A DNA stretch of 37,336 nt. It comes from Planctomycetota bacterium (GTDB taxonomy: Bacteria > Planctomycetota > Planctomycetia > Planctomycetales > Planctomycetaceae). A program made the position numbers and the translations under genes. Below the pieces are notes generated by a model, which saw only the letters and a program-made list of their open reading frames with translations, made no database searches and had not been told where the DNA came from. Positions 20,301 to 27,219 of this stretch are shown here, piece by piece (positions within the stretch are counted from its first letter, which is position 1; each line of letters opens with the position of its first letter). Location of the stretch: the NCBI GenBank assembly GCA_027623235.1, contig JAQBVJ010000071.1:1-37336 (forward strand), read 5' to 3'.

Positions 20301-20924
20301 CTCGATGAATACGCCGCGTACCTGGACAAAGAAGCCACCGCGTCTGGCGAAGACAGTTCAATCATCCGCCGCTCCATCGGGCAGGCTTACTTCGGACGGA
20401 ATAATTTTGAGAAAGCGATCACTCAACTGAAGATCGCCGTCGAACTTCAGCCAGGCGACGTGGAGATTCATCGACTCCTCATCGAGGCGTACGACGGAGC
20501 GAAAGACCAGGCAGGCGCCGTGCAGCAACTTCTCGCGCTGATCGACATCGACCGCCACAATCTGGCTCACTACGAAAAGCTCGAAGAGCGATTGAGCAAT
20601 GACGAGGAGCTGGCTGAAAGGGCAGCCACAGCAATCGTCGAAGCGGCCCCGAGCGAAGCCGAACATCACGCGGCTCTCGCGAAGATTCGAAGCCGACAGA
20701 AGCGGTACAGCGAAGCCGTCCTGCACTGGCAACAGGTCGCTGAATTGAGGTCGCTCGAACCGGCCGGCCTGATCAACCTCTCCAAAGCCCAGCTTCAAGG
20801 AGGTCAGCTCGAGGCAGCTCAACAGTCGATCGACCGACTCCAGAAAACGGACTGGCCATCACGATTCGATACCCCTGTCCGGGACGCACTGCGCGAAATC
20901 GACAGACTTCGGCAGGCTCCATAG
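11343..20924 (+). CDS. Giant VIT/vWA/TPR membrane protein, candidate regulator of the ECF sigma factor
   Basis: A 3193-residue protein. Residues 1-89 are charged and probably cytoplasmic; about 97-114 form a single membrane helix; the remainder should be outside the inner membrane. Residues 120-330 resemble a lipoprotein-carrier-type fold (DVWMGDGGRLRW). About 333-420 are FecR-like (LKPGDQLRTDVRG, VTVGPGSLVEL). About 455-590 are a VIT domain (IEESFVNRTKSSLEGIFHFP). About 695-860 are a von Willebrand A domain with MIDAS residues DTSGS at 703-707. A glycine-rich linker lies at 1105-1122, and a second beta-rich domain at about 1303-1495. From about 1510 to the end it is helical, with clear TPRs near 3010-3085 (AYFGRNNFEKAITQLKIAVEL). 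The ATG at 11343 has AGGTG five bases upstream; a GTG at 11340 is also possible. The N-terminus has no HxxxCxxC anti-sigma zinc motif, so anti-sigma function is inferred from gene order and topology. Sensing cell-surface or adhesive ligands is speculative. Confidence 0.88.
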   Translation: MAENLQSDHEDERDDESLRPLLKPLRGQAAPVDPARLARIGEGSLREIAAIRMTRAGANGETNKSQIDARDQSPRVTVRRGDSQLRGNGMFALATRAAVSVTALVIGGFVWFFAGVSADADSTLGEVLDATRNAKTLQLKVVRDGDIADVWMGDGGRLRWQSSPTTYQIADGTSLWEIDEESNVVRPAKDTLLASAASDQDLLALIGVGEDGSSILRKARPIGSVLHDGTKCRLYRTTATVNERKLMFEAFVDQKSNELRSIVAWPAGLTKREGPPVAEVRLVARNVEVKKSQFEFAKSLSEDGRIGKIADQQGIALLRPKLQQRWTPICRQLRLKPGDQLRTDVRGANAVSARLTSGAVVTVGPGSLVELTSPTAVRLHYGEAQITGGKQAGLEIHGRDKLAMKPASNDAVLYAVRPQRDLQVIEQKPVWLLGFEGASSNESIGSLITKVDGRDVPLTIGYHKVKVEIRDQIARTTIEESFVNRTKSSLEGIFHFPLPQDASISGFGMWINGELVEADVVEKQRAREIYETILREKRDPGLLEWTGGNIFKARVFPILPRSEKRIKIVYTQVLPLRANQYRYSYALRSEMLQKTPLRELSIDVLVNSALPLKKVESPTHPARIEQTERSASIAFSAQEYSPTRDFELVCDLDGKTSDVVTIPHRRGDDGYFMVQLSPPAAEGNWQREVLPDGEPIDLLLVCDTSGSMDRANRKTQAAFVAAVLTSLGEDDRFNIAVTDAETKWLFKNSVSPDKTNVEQTRSWLDARVSLGWTDLDQTFASIQKRVGRKTHVVYVGDGVVTARDVNAQDFSARVRRLYGKKTKGTFHAVSTGSSFESVVLKAIASLGRGSVRSIGSGQTSMSVALELLNEIAQPGLRDLNVQFRGIDVAAVYPKELPNLAAGTQQILVGRYLTRGEDQSGEIVVTGTRGGEPVTYSARISLKDAEKGNSFIPRLWARAHLDQLLQQGRSQFIKDEIISLSEEFHIITPYTSLLVLETDEDRERFGVKRRFEMRDGERFFADGRNAVNYELLQKVVREAGNWRLGLRYQIQQELAKLGREPQAVQEVRRRIDRAKDLIVVSGTAGTVSLGRSDWSGVDSRDSQIEGFGFASGGFGGGGGFDGLDSLYLRGQLGDRRGGELMLKEVSDALEKSAGWDGDKSDAIVVSDETEVEGDGGRKRELSDFNMSLGFMPMRGAKQNAKLQEFGKGKSVKPGFGLFGPAASPMAASRAPDDYQSMDEGRGVSNGGYYSGHNYVAWLQTLFPSLPHPEVEIAAAKPESDWPEEAVALSRSLLRNVWLKKLKGGLEIRHTSDSFDPRWKRQTSHLDSLELYSGDAWLSWSVTGGNGRTIHWYDKTERGAISEVFSLGRIRNFAESDRKDSIGIGASSFGDGLHTSYQNYDVKIDSGADIKTLLLTSRSQPKTQLRFFIDVKKHVLVKTETIADGKVTSAAVRSDFVEIQGAWWARKIETVDAKGRVVSSSTVTITEVSDEKLAKRHGEELALRERVQFLAHPVPSIEEAETATEDGSAGFAHRLALIVRFSQIQKWDEVLQQLEELEEIVGDKPGRQWIRLEVLKSARRNAEALALIHSLAGQLAEAQPADLARAGHLISSAWSIADANETLKLQEQLKPVFDRQPEYSGAKWAWQSHQISSLRNLERTEELLAQEKARAEQQPWSVYIQAQYARDVAAFGDHRDAYAWLKAVVEHAGEWNPHERDYAWQTWADLLNERGESAEQIEVIGAWILEEPLGEEPYSRYLAAYVFDDRMDDVQAIALQWLEEGRADGELSPSALSKVGAAIEYAMGNGWRLYWHNVEPEWYEPLQSAALFYMHHEKHRGFATRIMSRHQFSNSDSADVIRVKAFEELLENSATMEPAKLNDFVQWVRNGKPTRDAEAWTPIAETLRKRWEELKHPEKATDPDPKHAVGDTLMTLYGGAFHETLYYPFIRERIAQAPDRLRDTYVSTLFQNLWAESWTEEREVELFALLAELSKNAPDSQLGIQVEAAYHLVDRMIEARIAADEATLQDTGHPEELTRQELAAKKADFTKAAREEVAARLAAESKKYDGLLGQWLQMDRMFLDVKLSRNLEAVAKECQVFLGDEPPEFDEPKKDAKPEELARKMREDVVRAVLRQRALVTFTNLSVRQSATPEMRSWLLAYIDAGVERADDNAAQWKQLKYSLLIVLDQPEELEKLVRKWIRTDEYVTNWRQMLAYLMAERGALDEAISLFERIEKDSQLAPADYSTLANWYLARDQKDNYKRAKIETLKAAQEYQLQNYISQQRYRWERTNEPLPSELDEQVLFAFEALFEKSSSPGNYLSGLQSFYRACRDFRLLRMIPDAVVGRTQQQVYSFLGQLSHTVLSDMRKEATADEILDRVAELRKRELTAIDARALDLLEAIVERKSAEVLNEPAPHIAAAVDALKRAFEHEWADGEGRQMAQFLDGLGHIEHAELSAEQFRQLRELHRREKAGTDDRLFTGWYLANTLFHPYGKMPEGLQQMEIAIREYDESHANGWPAHANDPLSGYLAMLERSNRHMDAEKDLNGRLVKPLNAGQRNWLIERLATCYSRALEAETQVSLGQREELYLNLIPFIVKQEARADDYLRYQILQRVREVFRTAKSKKYPTLRKDMRKFAFATLPKWLKRQRNNYSSMIDQTSYLLKDLLDARIALEFLIERVENYPRRFHQTYESAWSRFGYRIGEYRQEVGDVGDLESRLLALVLAELRHDLESRNNRGRYLYRRYNNYWTEKTLDFAKTAEDVLAGHRDSARFVEYVAEYLWNGLGNQKNGKFPGHLDYRDRAIDVMFEAHKEKLLDDSGLAQLVDWLHHPEKKRYAESIAILEGLIERWDLSMHYRCELITAYHRTQRAAQRTDLINETLELFRKDGRWTEDNLRQLAQCVHDNSLNQRTIQLVGELIPMHQRSHPTRGIGEGKLSTWYMWLADAHSSLQHTKEAVDAAAAAIVAWGPRIEQRSSAVQKINDVMKAAKDLDEYAAYLDKEATASGEDSSIIRRSIGQAYFGRNNFEKAITQLKIAVELQPGDVEIHRLLIEAYDGAKDQAGAVQQLLALIDIDRHNLAHYEKLEERLSNDEELAERAATAIVEAAPSEAEHHAALAKIRSRQKRYSEAVLHWQQVAELRSLEPAGLINLSKAQLQGGQLEAAQQSIDRLQKTDWPSRFDTPVRDALREIDRLRQAP

Positions 20925-20983
20925 TCCATGTAGCGGACCGACGAGATCCGGCCGGTTTTGCATGGAAAAACGCGATCTGAACC

Positions 20984-21005
20984 GGACGACTTGCGCCGTG
21001 CCGCT
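20984..21005 (+). repeat. REP-like motif, family B
   Basis: A 22-bp motif (GGACGACTTGCGCC then GTGCCGCT) that matches 31576-31597 at 20 of 22 positions. A weaker inverted partner (AGCGGACCGACGAG) lies at 20932-20945, so it may form a loose stem-loop as the second copy does. It is probably a dispersed genomic repeat. Confidence 0.5.
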
Positions 21006-21276
21006 GCAGTTTCAGCGGGCTGTTCGACATTCCCGTCGCCACTGAGCTTCTTACCGTACGGATTTGGCAGGGGAGCCATCCTTGCATCCGAGACGTGGTC
21101 TCCGAAGCGGGCCGCTGGTTTCCGCCGCAGAGGTGAACTCGTCCGCTGTCGCTGATGCGGGCACACCTGCCTATGGTGCCTATGGGGCTGTCGAGTTGAT
21201 GAGTGCCGTTCGGCTTCATCGCCGATAACCCTTGCGGTTCCGGAAAGAATTGCCCTGGCAGACTTTTCAAGCGCTC

Positions 21277-21305
21277 TTGACATCACCACAATGTCGGCCA
21301 TAAGC
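21277..21305 (+). promoter_or_regulatory. Candidate promoter for korAB
   Basis: TTGACA at 21277-21282 is followed 17 bases later by ATAAGC at 21300-21305. The -35 matches the sigma-70 consensus perfectly and the -10 is a moderate match. It would leave a leader of roughly 270 bases before korA. The call rests on hexamers alone. Confidence 0.25.
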
Positions 21306-21579
21306 AGCGTTTCTAATCCGATGATTGCGTCACCCCGGACCAGTCCGGATGTGATTTTGTTGCTGTGGCAGCCTTTTCTTACGTTTCTTGCTGTCACGAA
21401 CACTCACGCTGGCCCCACTCGTTGTCTCATCACGCCGTTCCCACCAACTGCCAGATCGAGCCCTCTTTACTGAGCTCACACTCGCCCCGGCTTCTTTCTG
21501 TGTGAATCACCGCGCGGACTTCGGAGTTTCCAGCATTTTTTCAAACTTTTACGGCTGATGGTTGAGGAGTTTTCTTTCA

Positions 21580-23460
21580 ATGTCCTCCACGATCGATGCG
21601 CCTGAAGCGGAAGCTCAAGGCAGACGCAAAGAAACACTCGAAACTGTTGTCGTCCGTTTCTGTGGCGACAGCGGCGACGGCATGCAGCTTGTTGGAACGC
21701 AGATGACGAATGTTTCCGCCGCGTTCGGAAACGACGTCAGTACGCTGCCCGACTTCCCCGCGGAGATTCGAGCTCCCGCCGGAACGCTGGCCGGAGTTTC
21801 CGGTTACCAGTTGTGCTTCTCGAATCACGACATCTTCACGCCGGGCGACGCGGTCGACACCCTCGTCGCGATGAACCCCGCCGCTCTGAAGACGAATGTT
21901 GAGGACCTCAAGCGAGGTGGCACGCTCATCGTTAATGAGGACGAGTTCGACAAAGGCAACCTCACAAAGGCGCAGTATTTGTCGAATCCTCTTGCAGAAG
22001 GCGATGTTTCGCTCCAGGCATTCCGAATTCACAAAGTTCCGATGACTCGCCTGACCCGGGACGCGGTCGATGGTCTCGGACTGACTGTCCGCGAGGCTGA
22101 TCGCTGCAAGAACTTCTTCGCACTCGGCCTGATTTATTGGCTCTACGAACGAGATTCGACTGCCACCGAAAACTGGGTGAAGCACAAGTTCGGCAAGAAG
22201 CCGGAGATCATGGAAGCCAACCTGCGAGCTCTTCGCGGCGGGTACAACTATGGATTCTCGACCGAGGCCTTCACCGTCCACTACGAAGTGCCTCCGGCGA
22301 AACTGCCAGCCGGTCGGTATCGCAAGCTGACGGGAAATGAAGCGACGGCACTGGGCTTTGTGACTGCCGCAAAGCTGGCCGGAAAGCGGCTCTTTTACGC
22401 CGGCTATCCGATCACACCGGCGAGCGACATTCTGCACGAACTGGCTCCGCACAAAAACTTTGGCGTGCGAACCCTTCAGGCAGAGGACGAAATCGCCGCC
22501 ATGTCCGCAGCCGTCGGAGCCGCGTTCGCCGGCGAACTCGCGATCACGGCCAGCTCCGGCCCGGGTATCTGCCTTAAAGGTGAGGCGATGGGCCTGGGAA
22601 TGATCACCGAATTGCCAATGGTGATTGTCGATGTGCAGCGAGGCGGGCCGAGCACCGGCCTCCCGACGAAAACCGAACAGGCCGACCTCCTGCTGGCCAT
22701 GTTCGGACGGAATGGCGAATCGCCACTCCCAATTGTCGCTGCTCAGAGCCCGGCTGATTGTTTTTACATGGCTATGGAAGCGATGCGAATCGCGGTCGAG
22801 TTCATGGTCCCGGTGATCTTTCTCACGGATGGCTATGTCGCCAACGGCGCCGAGCCGTGGCGGATTCCAGAACTCTCCGAACTGAAGCCGATCGAAATCA
22901 ATCATCCGACGGAACCGAATGGCGAGGACGACGTGTTTCTGCCTTACAAAAGGAACGAGAAACTCGTGCGTCCCTGGGTCAAGCTCGGAACTCCTGGACT
23001 TGAACATCGCATCGGTGGAATCGAGAAGGCGGCCAATTCAGGCCACGTCAGTTACGACCCGGACAACCACGAAGCGATGGTCCGGGTTCGAGCTGCGAAG
23101 ATTGATGGCATCGCCGACTACATTCCGGAACAGAAAGTTGACGGACCGGAATCCGGCGAAGTCCTCGCCATTTCCTGGGGTGGAACTTTCGGAGCCGTGC
23201 GAACGGCTGCCCGGGAATTGCAGGCGGAAGGCAAGGCCGTTTCGCATGCCCACCTGCAGTACCTCAACCCGTTCCCCAGAAATCTCGGCGACATCATCAG
23301 CCGGTTCAAGAAAGTTCTTGTGCCTGAGCTCAACATGGGCCAGTTGAGAATGCTGCTTCGCGACAAGTACCTTGTCGACGCGAAGGGGCTCAATAAGATT
23401 AAGGGCAAGCCGTTCCTCGTTTCTGAAGTTGTCGAAGCGATCAGCGACATGCTTGACTGA
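21580..23460 (+). CDS. korA: 2-oxoacid:ferredoxin oxidoreductase alpha subunit, fused gamma domain
   Basis: A 626-residue subunit of the enzyme that oxidatively decarboxylates a 2-oxoacid (probably 2-oxoglutarate) to the acyl-CoA with ferredoxin reduction. The N-terminal gamma domain (about residues 20-220) begins VVVRFCGDSGDGMQL and contains FPAEIRAPAGTLAGVSGYQL. The alpha domain starts near 250 and includes AGYPITPASDILHELA, TLQAEDEIAAMSAAVGAA and TASSGPG near 325. This gamma-alpha fusion is the usual arrangement for aerobic KorA-type enzymes. The ATG at 21580 has GAGGAG ten bases upstream; an upstream in-frame TTG at 21562 lies before that site. korB follows 153 bp downstream, and the stop codon lies inside the first 18-bp tandem repeat. 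The 2-oxoglutarate preference is taken from family similarity; pyruvate or branched 2-oxoacids remain possible. Confidence 0.93.
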   Translation: MSSTIDAPEAEAQGRRKETLETVVVRFCGDSGDGMQLVGTQMTNVSAAFGNDVSTLPDFPAEIRAPAGTLAGVSGYQLCFSNHDIFTPGDAVDTLVAMNPAALKTNVEDLKRGGTLIVNEDEFDKGNLTKAQYLSNPLAEGDVSLQAFRIHKVPMTRLTRDAVDGLGLTVREADRCKNFFALGLIYWLYERDSTATENWVKHKFGKKPEIMEANLRALRGGYNYGFSTEAFTVHYEVPPAKLPAGRYRKLTGNEATALGFVTAAKLAGKRLFYAGYPITPASDILHELAPHKNFGVRTLQAEDEIAAMSAAVGAAFAGELAITASSGPGICLKGEAMGLGMITELPMVIVDVQRGGPSTGLPTKTEQADLLLAMFGRNGESPLPIVAAQSPADCFYMAMEAMRIAVEFMVPVIFLTDGYVANGAEPWRIPELSELKPIEINHPTEPNGEDDVFLPYKRNEKLVRPWVKLGTPGLEHRIGGIEKAANSGHVSYDPDNHEAMVRVRAAKIDGIADYIPEQKVDGPESGEVLAISWGGTFGAVRTAARELQAEGKAVSHAHLQYLNPFPRNLGDIISRFKKVLVPELNMGQLRMLLRDKYLVDAKGLNKIKGKPFLVSEVVEAISDMLD

Positions 23461-23540
23461 CCGAATCAGCTTGACTGACCGAATCAGCTTGACTGACCGA
23501 ATCAGCTTGACTGACCGAATCAGCTTGACTGACCGAATCA
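23451..23540 (+). repeat. Five perfect 18-bp tandem repeats at the korA stop
   Basis: Exactly five copies of GCTTGACTGACCGAATCA, with no mismatches, start within the last codons of korA. Copy 1 supplies korA's final Leu, Asp and TGA; the remaining four lie in the korA-korB gap. Since the unit is 18 bases, every copy repeats the same Leu-Asp-stop in frame, so gain or loss of copies leaves KorA unchanged. The array pushes korB away from korA and could affect coupling between them. Confidence 0.97.
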
Positions 23541-23613
23541 ACTGCCGGCCAGTCGATCTGGGCGGTAAGCGACTGCGATTTTTCCATCATCCACTTTCTC
23601 AAGGCGAACAGCC

Positions 23614-24630
<1,017 letters not shown>

Positions 24631-24652
24631 TCTCTGGCAACCAGAAATATGA

Positions 24653-24683
24653 GCCCCGGCGTGTCAATCGCCGGGGCTTTTTT
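24653..24683 (+). terminator. Intrinsic terminator after korB
   Basis: A 9-bp GC-rich stem (GCCCCGGCG and CGCCGGGGC) with a 7-base loop, followed directly by six T. It starts 22 bases after the korB stop and should end the korAB transcript. Confidence 0.93.
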
Positions 24684-24849
24684 ATTGTGGCCTGTCATTG
24701 TTCGTGAGGCTCGACCAGACCCGCAGAGAGAGGGAATCGTCGAAACGTAGAAACGGATTTCCTTCTGTCGGTACTGGAGATTGCGACATATACTTCTTCG
24801 TTGATGTGTGTGAGTTTTGCCGCTGCCACTACTGCTCCGGAGGCAGAAG

Positions 24850-25788
24850 ATGTCGCAGGAGAGTTTCGATGAAGCTGCCAGCCGAGGCCGCAAGGCCATG
24901 CGGAAGCAGAATTTCCCGGAAGCCATCGAGGCATTTCGGATGGCGGTGACGCTGGAGCCGGATAACCCCGATGCTCACAACTCGCTGGCCACTGCCTGCT
25001 ACATGGGCAAGGAGTTTGAAGAGGCGGCACGGCACTTCAATCGGGTCACGCAACTGAAGCCTCGCGACGCAAAAGCCTTCATCAACCTGGGAGCCCTCTA
25101 CAACCAGACCGGCGAACACAAGCAGGCCGGAGAGATCCTCCGCAAGGCCATCCAGCGTGACGGGAAATCCGCGGAGGCGTACTACAACCTCGGCATTGCT
25201 CAGAAAAATCTCGGTCAGAACGCGATGGCTGTGAACGCGTATCGGGAATGCGTGCGCCTGAGGCCGGAAATGGCCGAGGCGCATCTCAACCTTGCGAACC
25301 TTTATGTCGATCAGAAAAACTTCAAAAAAGGGGTTGAGCATTACCAGAAAGCGCTCGAAGCGCGACCGGGATTCGGTTCCGCTCTGCGAGGCCTGAAGCG
25401 GGTCCAGCAGTTTCAGGAGCAAAGCAAAGCAGCTTTCAGCCCATTCGGACGGCTCGTCGACACCGAGGAACTGGCCGCAAAGAATGCCGTCGTGGTGGCT
25501 CGAAATCTCACGGACGAGGAGAGGTTTGAGGACCGGCAGTTTCTGCAGCTCACCACGGAGGAAGCCGGCGACCTGGCGGCTCATATTTACAGCCACCTGA
25601 AGGAACATCTTGAGCCAGCCGTGCTCGCGCTGAACCGGATCATTTCCCAGAACCCGGACCAACAACAGGCCCTGTTCGAAGCGCGGGACAAGTACCACCA
25701 CGCCTATCGACAGTTCAAACGGCTTTTTAATTCAATGCAGGTCGAGTTTCAGAAACTGCGGCATCACGAAGAGCAGATGAAGGCCTGA
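24850..25788 (+). CDS. TPR-repeat protein
   Basis: A 312-residue soluble protein with no signal peptide or membrane segment. Residues from about 5 to 190 form roughly five tetratricopeptide repeats, for example AMRKQNFPEAIEAFRMAVTL, AFINLGALYNQTGEHKQAGE and AYYNLGIAQKNLGQNAMAVN. The C-terminal part (about 200-312) is helical and charged, ending in a likely coiled coil. TPRs bind other proteins, but no partner can be named. The ATG at 24850 is chosen because GGAGG lies six bases upstream (24839-24843). It stands alone after the korB terminator and converges on the DUF1501 gene with only two bases between the stops. Confidence 0.85.
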   Translation: MSQESFDEAASRGRKAMRKQNFPEAIEAFRMAVTLEPDNPDAHNSLATACYMGKEFEEAARHFNRVTQLKPRDAKAFINLGALYNQTGEHKQAGEILRKAIQRDGKSAEAYYNLGIAQKNLGQNAMAVNAYRECVRLRPEMAEAHLNLANLYVDQKNFKKGVEHYQKALEARPGFGSALRGLKRVQQFQEQSKAAFSPFGRLVDTEELAAKNAVVVARNLTDEERFEDRQFLQLTTEEAGDLAAHIYSHLKEHLEPAVLALNRIISQNPDQQQALFEARDKYHHAYRQFKRLFNSMQVEFQKLRHHEEQMKA

Positions 25789-25790
25789 CC

Positions 25791-27191
25791 TCATCCGTAA
25801 ATCTGCGTGATCGGCCGACCGTCGCTGATCGAGTAGGGCCGCTGAGTCAGGTCGAGAAAGTGCCCGCCGGGATCGATCCCCAGCGCGTGGAAAATTGTCG
25901 CGGTGACGTCCCACGGAGCAAACTTTTCCGTCGCCGGATATCCCGCATGGCGATCGGACCTGCCGACGACAGAGCCCGGTGTCACGCCCGCGCCGGCGAA
26001 GACGATTGAGTAGGTGGCCGCCCAGTGCTTGCGGCCGGGAGTCGCTCCCGCAAACCGCGGTTCGAGCGCGACGAGTGGAGCGCGACCGAACTCGCCCATG
26101 CAGACAACCAGAGTGTCTTCCAGCATGCCTCGCTCGTTGAGGTCATCCAGCAACGCGGAGAAGCTTTGATCGAACTTCGGCAGCAGACTCTGGCTCATCA
26201 CCTGGAAAATGTCGTTGTGAGTGTCCCAGCCGTGCTCTTCCTCTTTGTCGGGATAGCGGTCCTGGCCGCGGTTGGAGTGGTTCCACATGACTGTGACGAG
26301 TGGGACTTCCGCCTCAACCAGTCGTCGCGCCAGAAGGCAGGCCTGACCAGGCCGGTGACGGCCGTAGCGGTCTCGAAGCGACGCCGGTTCGGCCTCGATG
26401 TTGAATGCCTCGCGCGATCTGGGACGGTCGAGCATCTCGAACGCCTGGCGGTAGAGCGTCTGCATATCAAACATCGGCGGTGAGTATTCGCCGATTCCGC
26501 CCTGCGCTGTTTCGAGCGACCCGAGCAGCGTGGCGCGATTGGTTCGTCGCTGAGACTCCAGACTGTCGAGTGGCGTGAGTCCCGGAACGGGTGGGCGGCC
26601 GGTCGTCACATCGCCAACGATCATGGGGTCAAATTCCTTGCCCATGAATCCGCCGAACTGCCCTGGCCCGATCTCAAACGGCACCTGAGCCGGTCCGTTG
26701 ACGAGCACTGCCGTATGCACGAACCGTTCGGTCGGCTGGACCCGCTTCAGCACGGAGCCGAAGAACGGATGGTCATCCGGCCCGACCGGCGGGTTCGAAC
26801 TCAACCGCTGGTGGTAGCGCCCGGTCATGGCCAGGTAAAACGCCGAGCCGTGGTCGAGGTCCTCGTGCGACATCGTTCGCACGATTGAGTACCGGTGAGC
26901 CAGTTTCGCCAGCCGCGGCAGACGATCGCACAGCAGCGTGCCGGGGACACTCGTCGAAGTCGCACCAAACGCGCCGCGGACTTCGCTCGGAGCATCCGGC
27001 TTTGGATCCCACGTCTCCAGCTGACTTTGCCCACCGCTGACAAAGACGACGATGACGGACTTCGCTCGACCAAAGCCAGGTTGCTGAGCGGCTTCGGCTG
27101 GCTCGGCGATCGCGCGCCGCTGCCGCAGAACCTCACCCAGAAAGGCGAGTCCGGAAGTGCCGGTCAGTCGTAACCAGTCGCGGCGGAGCAT
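25791..27191 (-). CDS. DUF1501 protein (sulfatase-like fold)
   Basis: A 466-residue protein of the DUF1501 family, abundant in planctomycetes and related to the alkaline phosphatase/sulfatase fold, with no assigned reaction. The N-terminus (MLRRDWLRLTGTSGLAFLGE) resembles a weak twin-arginine or hydrophobic export signal. Typical segments are SVIVVFVSGGQSQLETWDPK, SIVRTMSHEDLDHGSAFYLAMTGRYH, and TLVVCMGEFGRAP near the C-terminus. The ATG at 27191 gives a standard family N-terminus; a TTG at 27197 is better spaced from a GAGG site and would add two residues. It lies 28 bases after the aldolase-like gene on the same strand, so the two form an operon. Confidence 0.88.
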   Translation of the reverse strand: MLRRDWLRLTGTSGLAFLGEVLRQRRAIAEPAEAAQQPGFGRAKSVIVVFVSGGQSQLETWDPKPDAPSEVRGAFGATSTSVPGTLLCDRLPRLAKLAHRYSIVRTMSHEDLDHGSAFYLAMTGRYHQRLSSNPPVGPDDHPFFGSVLKRVQPTERFVHTAVLVNGPAQVPFEIGPGQFGGFMGKEFDPMIVGDVTTGRPPVPGLTPLDSLESQRRTNRATLLGSLETAQGGIGEYSPPMFDMQTLYRQAFEMLDRPRSREAFNIEAEPASLRDRYGRHRPGQACLLARRLVEAEVPLVTVMWNHSNRGQDRYPDKEEEHGWDTHNDIFQVMSQSLLPKFDQSFSALLDDLNERGMLEDTLVVCMGEFGRAPLVALEPRFAGATPGRKHWAATYSIVFAGAGVTPGSVVGRSDRHAGYPATEKFAPWDVTATIFHALGIDPGGHFLDLTQRPYSISDGRPITQIYG

Positions 27192-27219
27192 GCCCAAGTG
27201 TAGGTTCCTCGCTCTCAAC

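Larger units (their letters stand above)
20925..21579. other. Long intergenic region upstream of korA
   Basis: About 655 bases between the giant protein gene and korA. Minus-strand frames at 20819-21403 give arginine/serine-rich translations without family features and are not called as genes. The region contains a REP-like motif (20984-21005), a candidate promoter (21277-21305), and a pyrimidine/A-rich stretch before the korA ribosome-binding site. A decayed gene cannot be excluded. Confidence 0.4.

Noticed and set aside
20819..21403. Minus-strand frames upstream of korA and across the end of the giant gene
   Set aside because: Translations are rich in Arg and Ser without domain features, and they overlap the giant gene antisense.
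21577..23007. 476-residue minus-strand frame opposite korA
   Set aside because: Antisense to a strongly supported enzyme gene and without family features.
23451..23540. CRISPR array
   Set aside because: The five units are directly adjacent with no spacers, so this is a simple tandem repeat.
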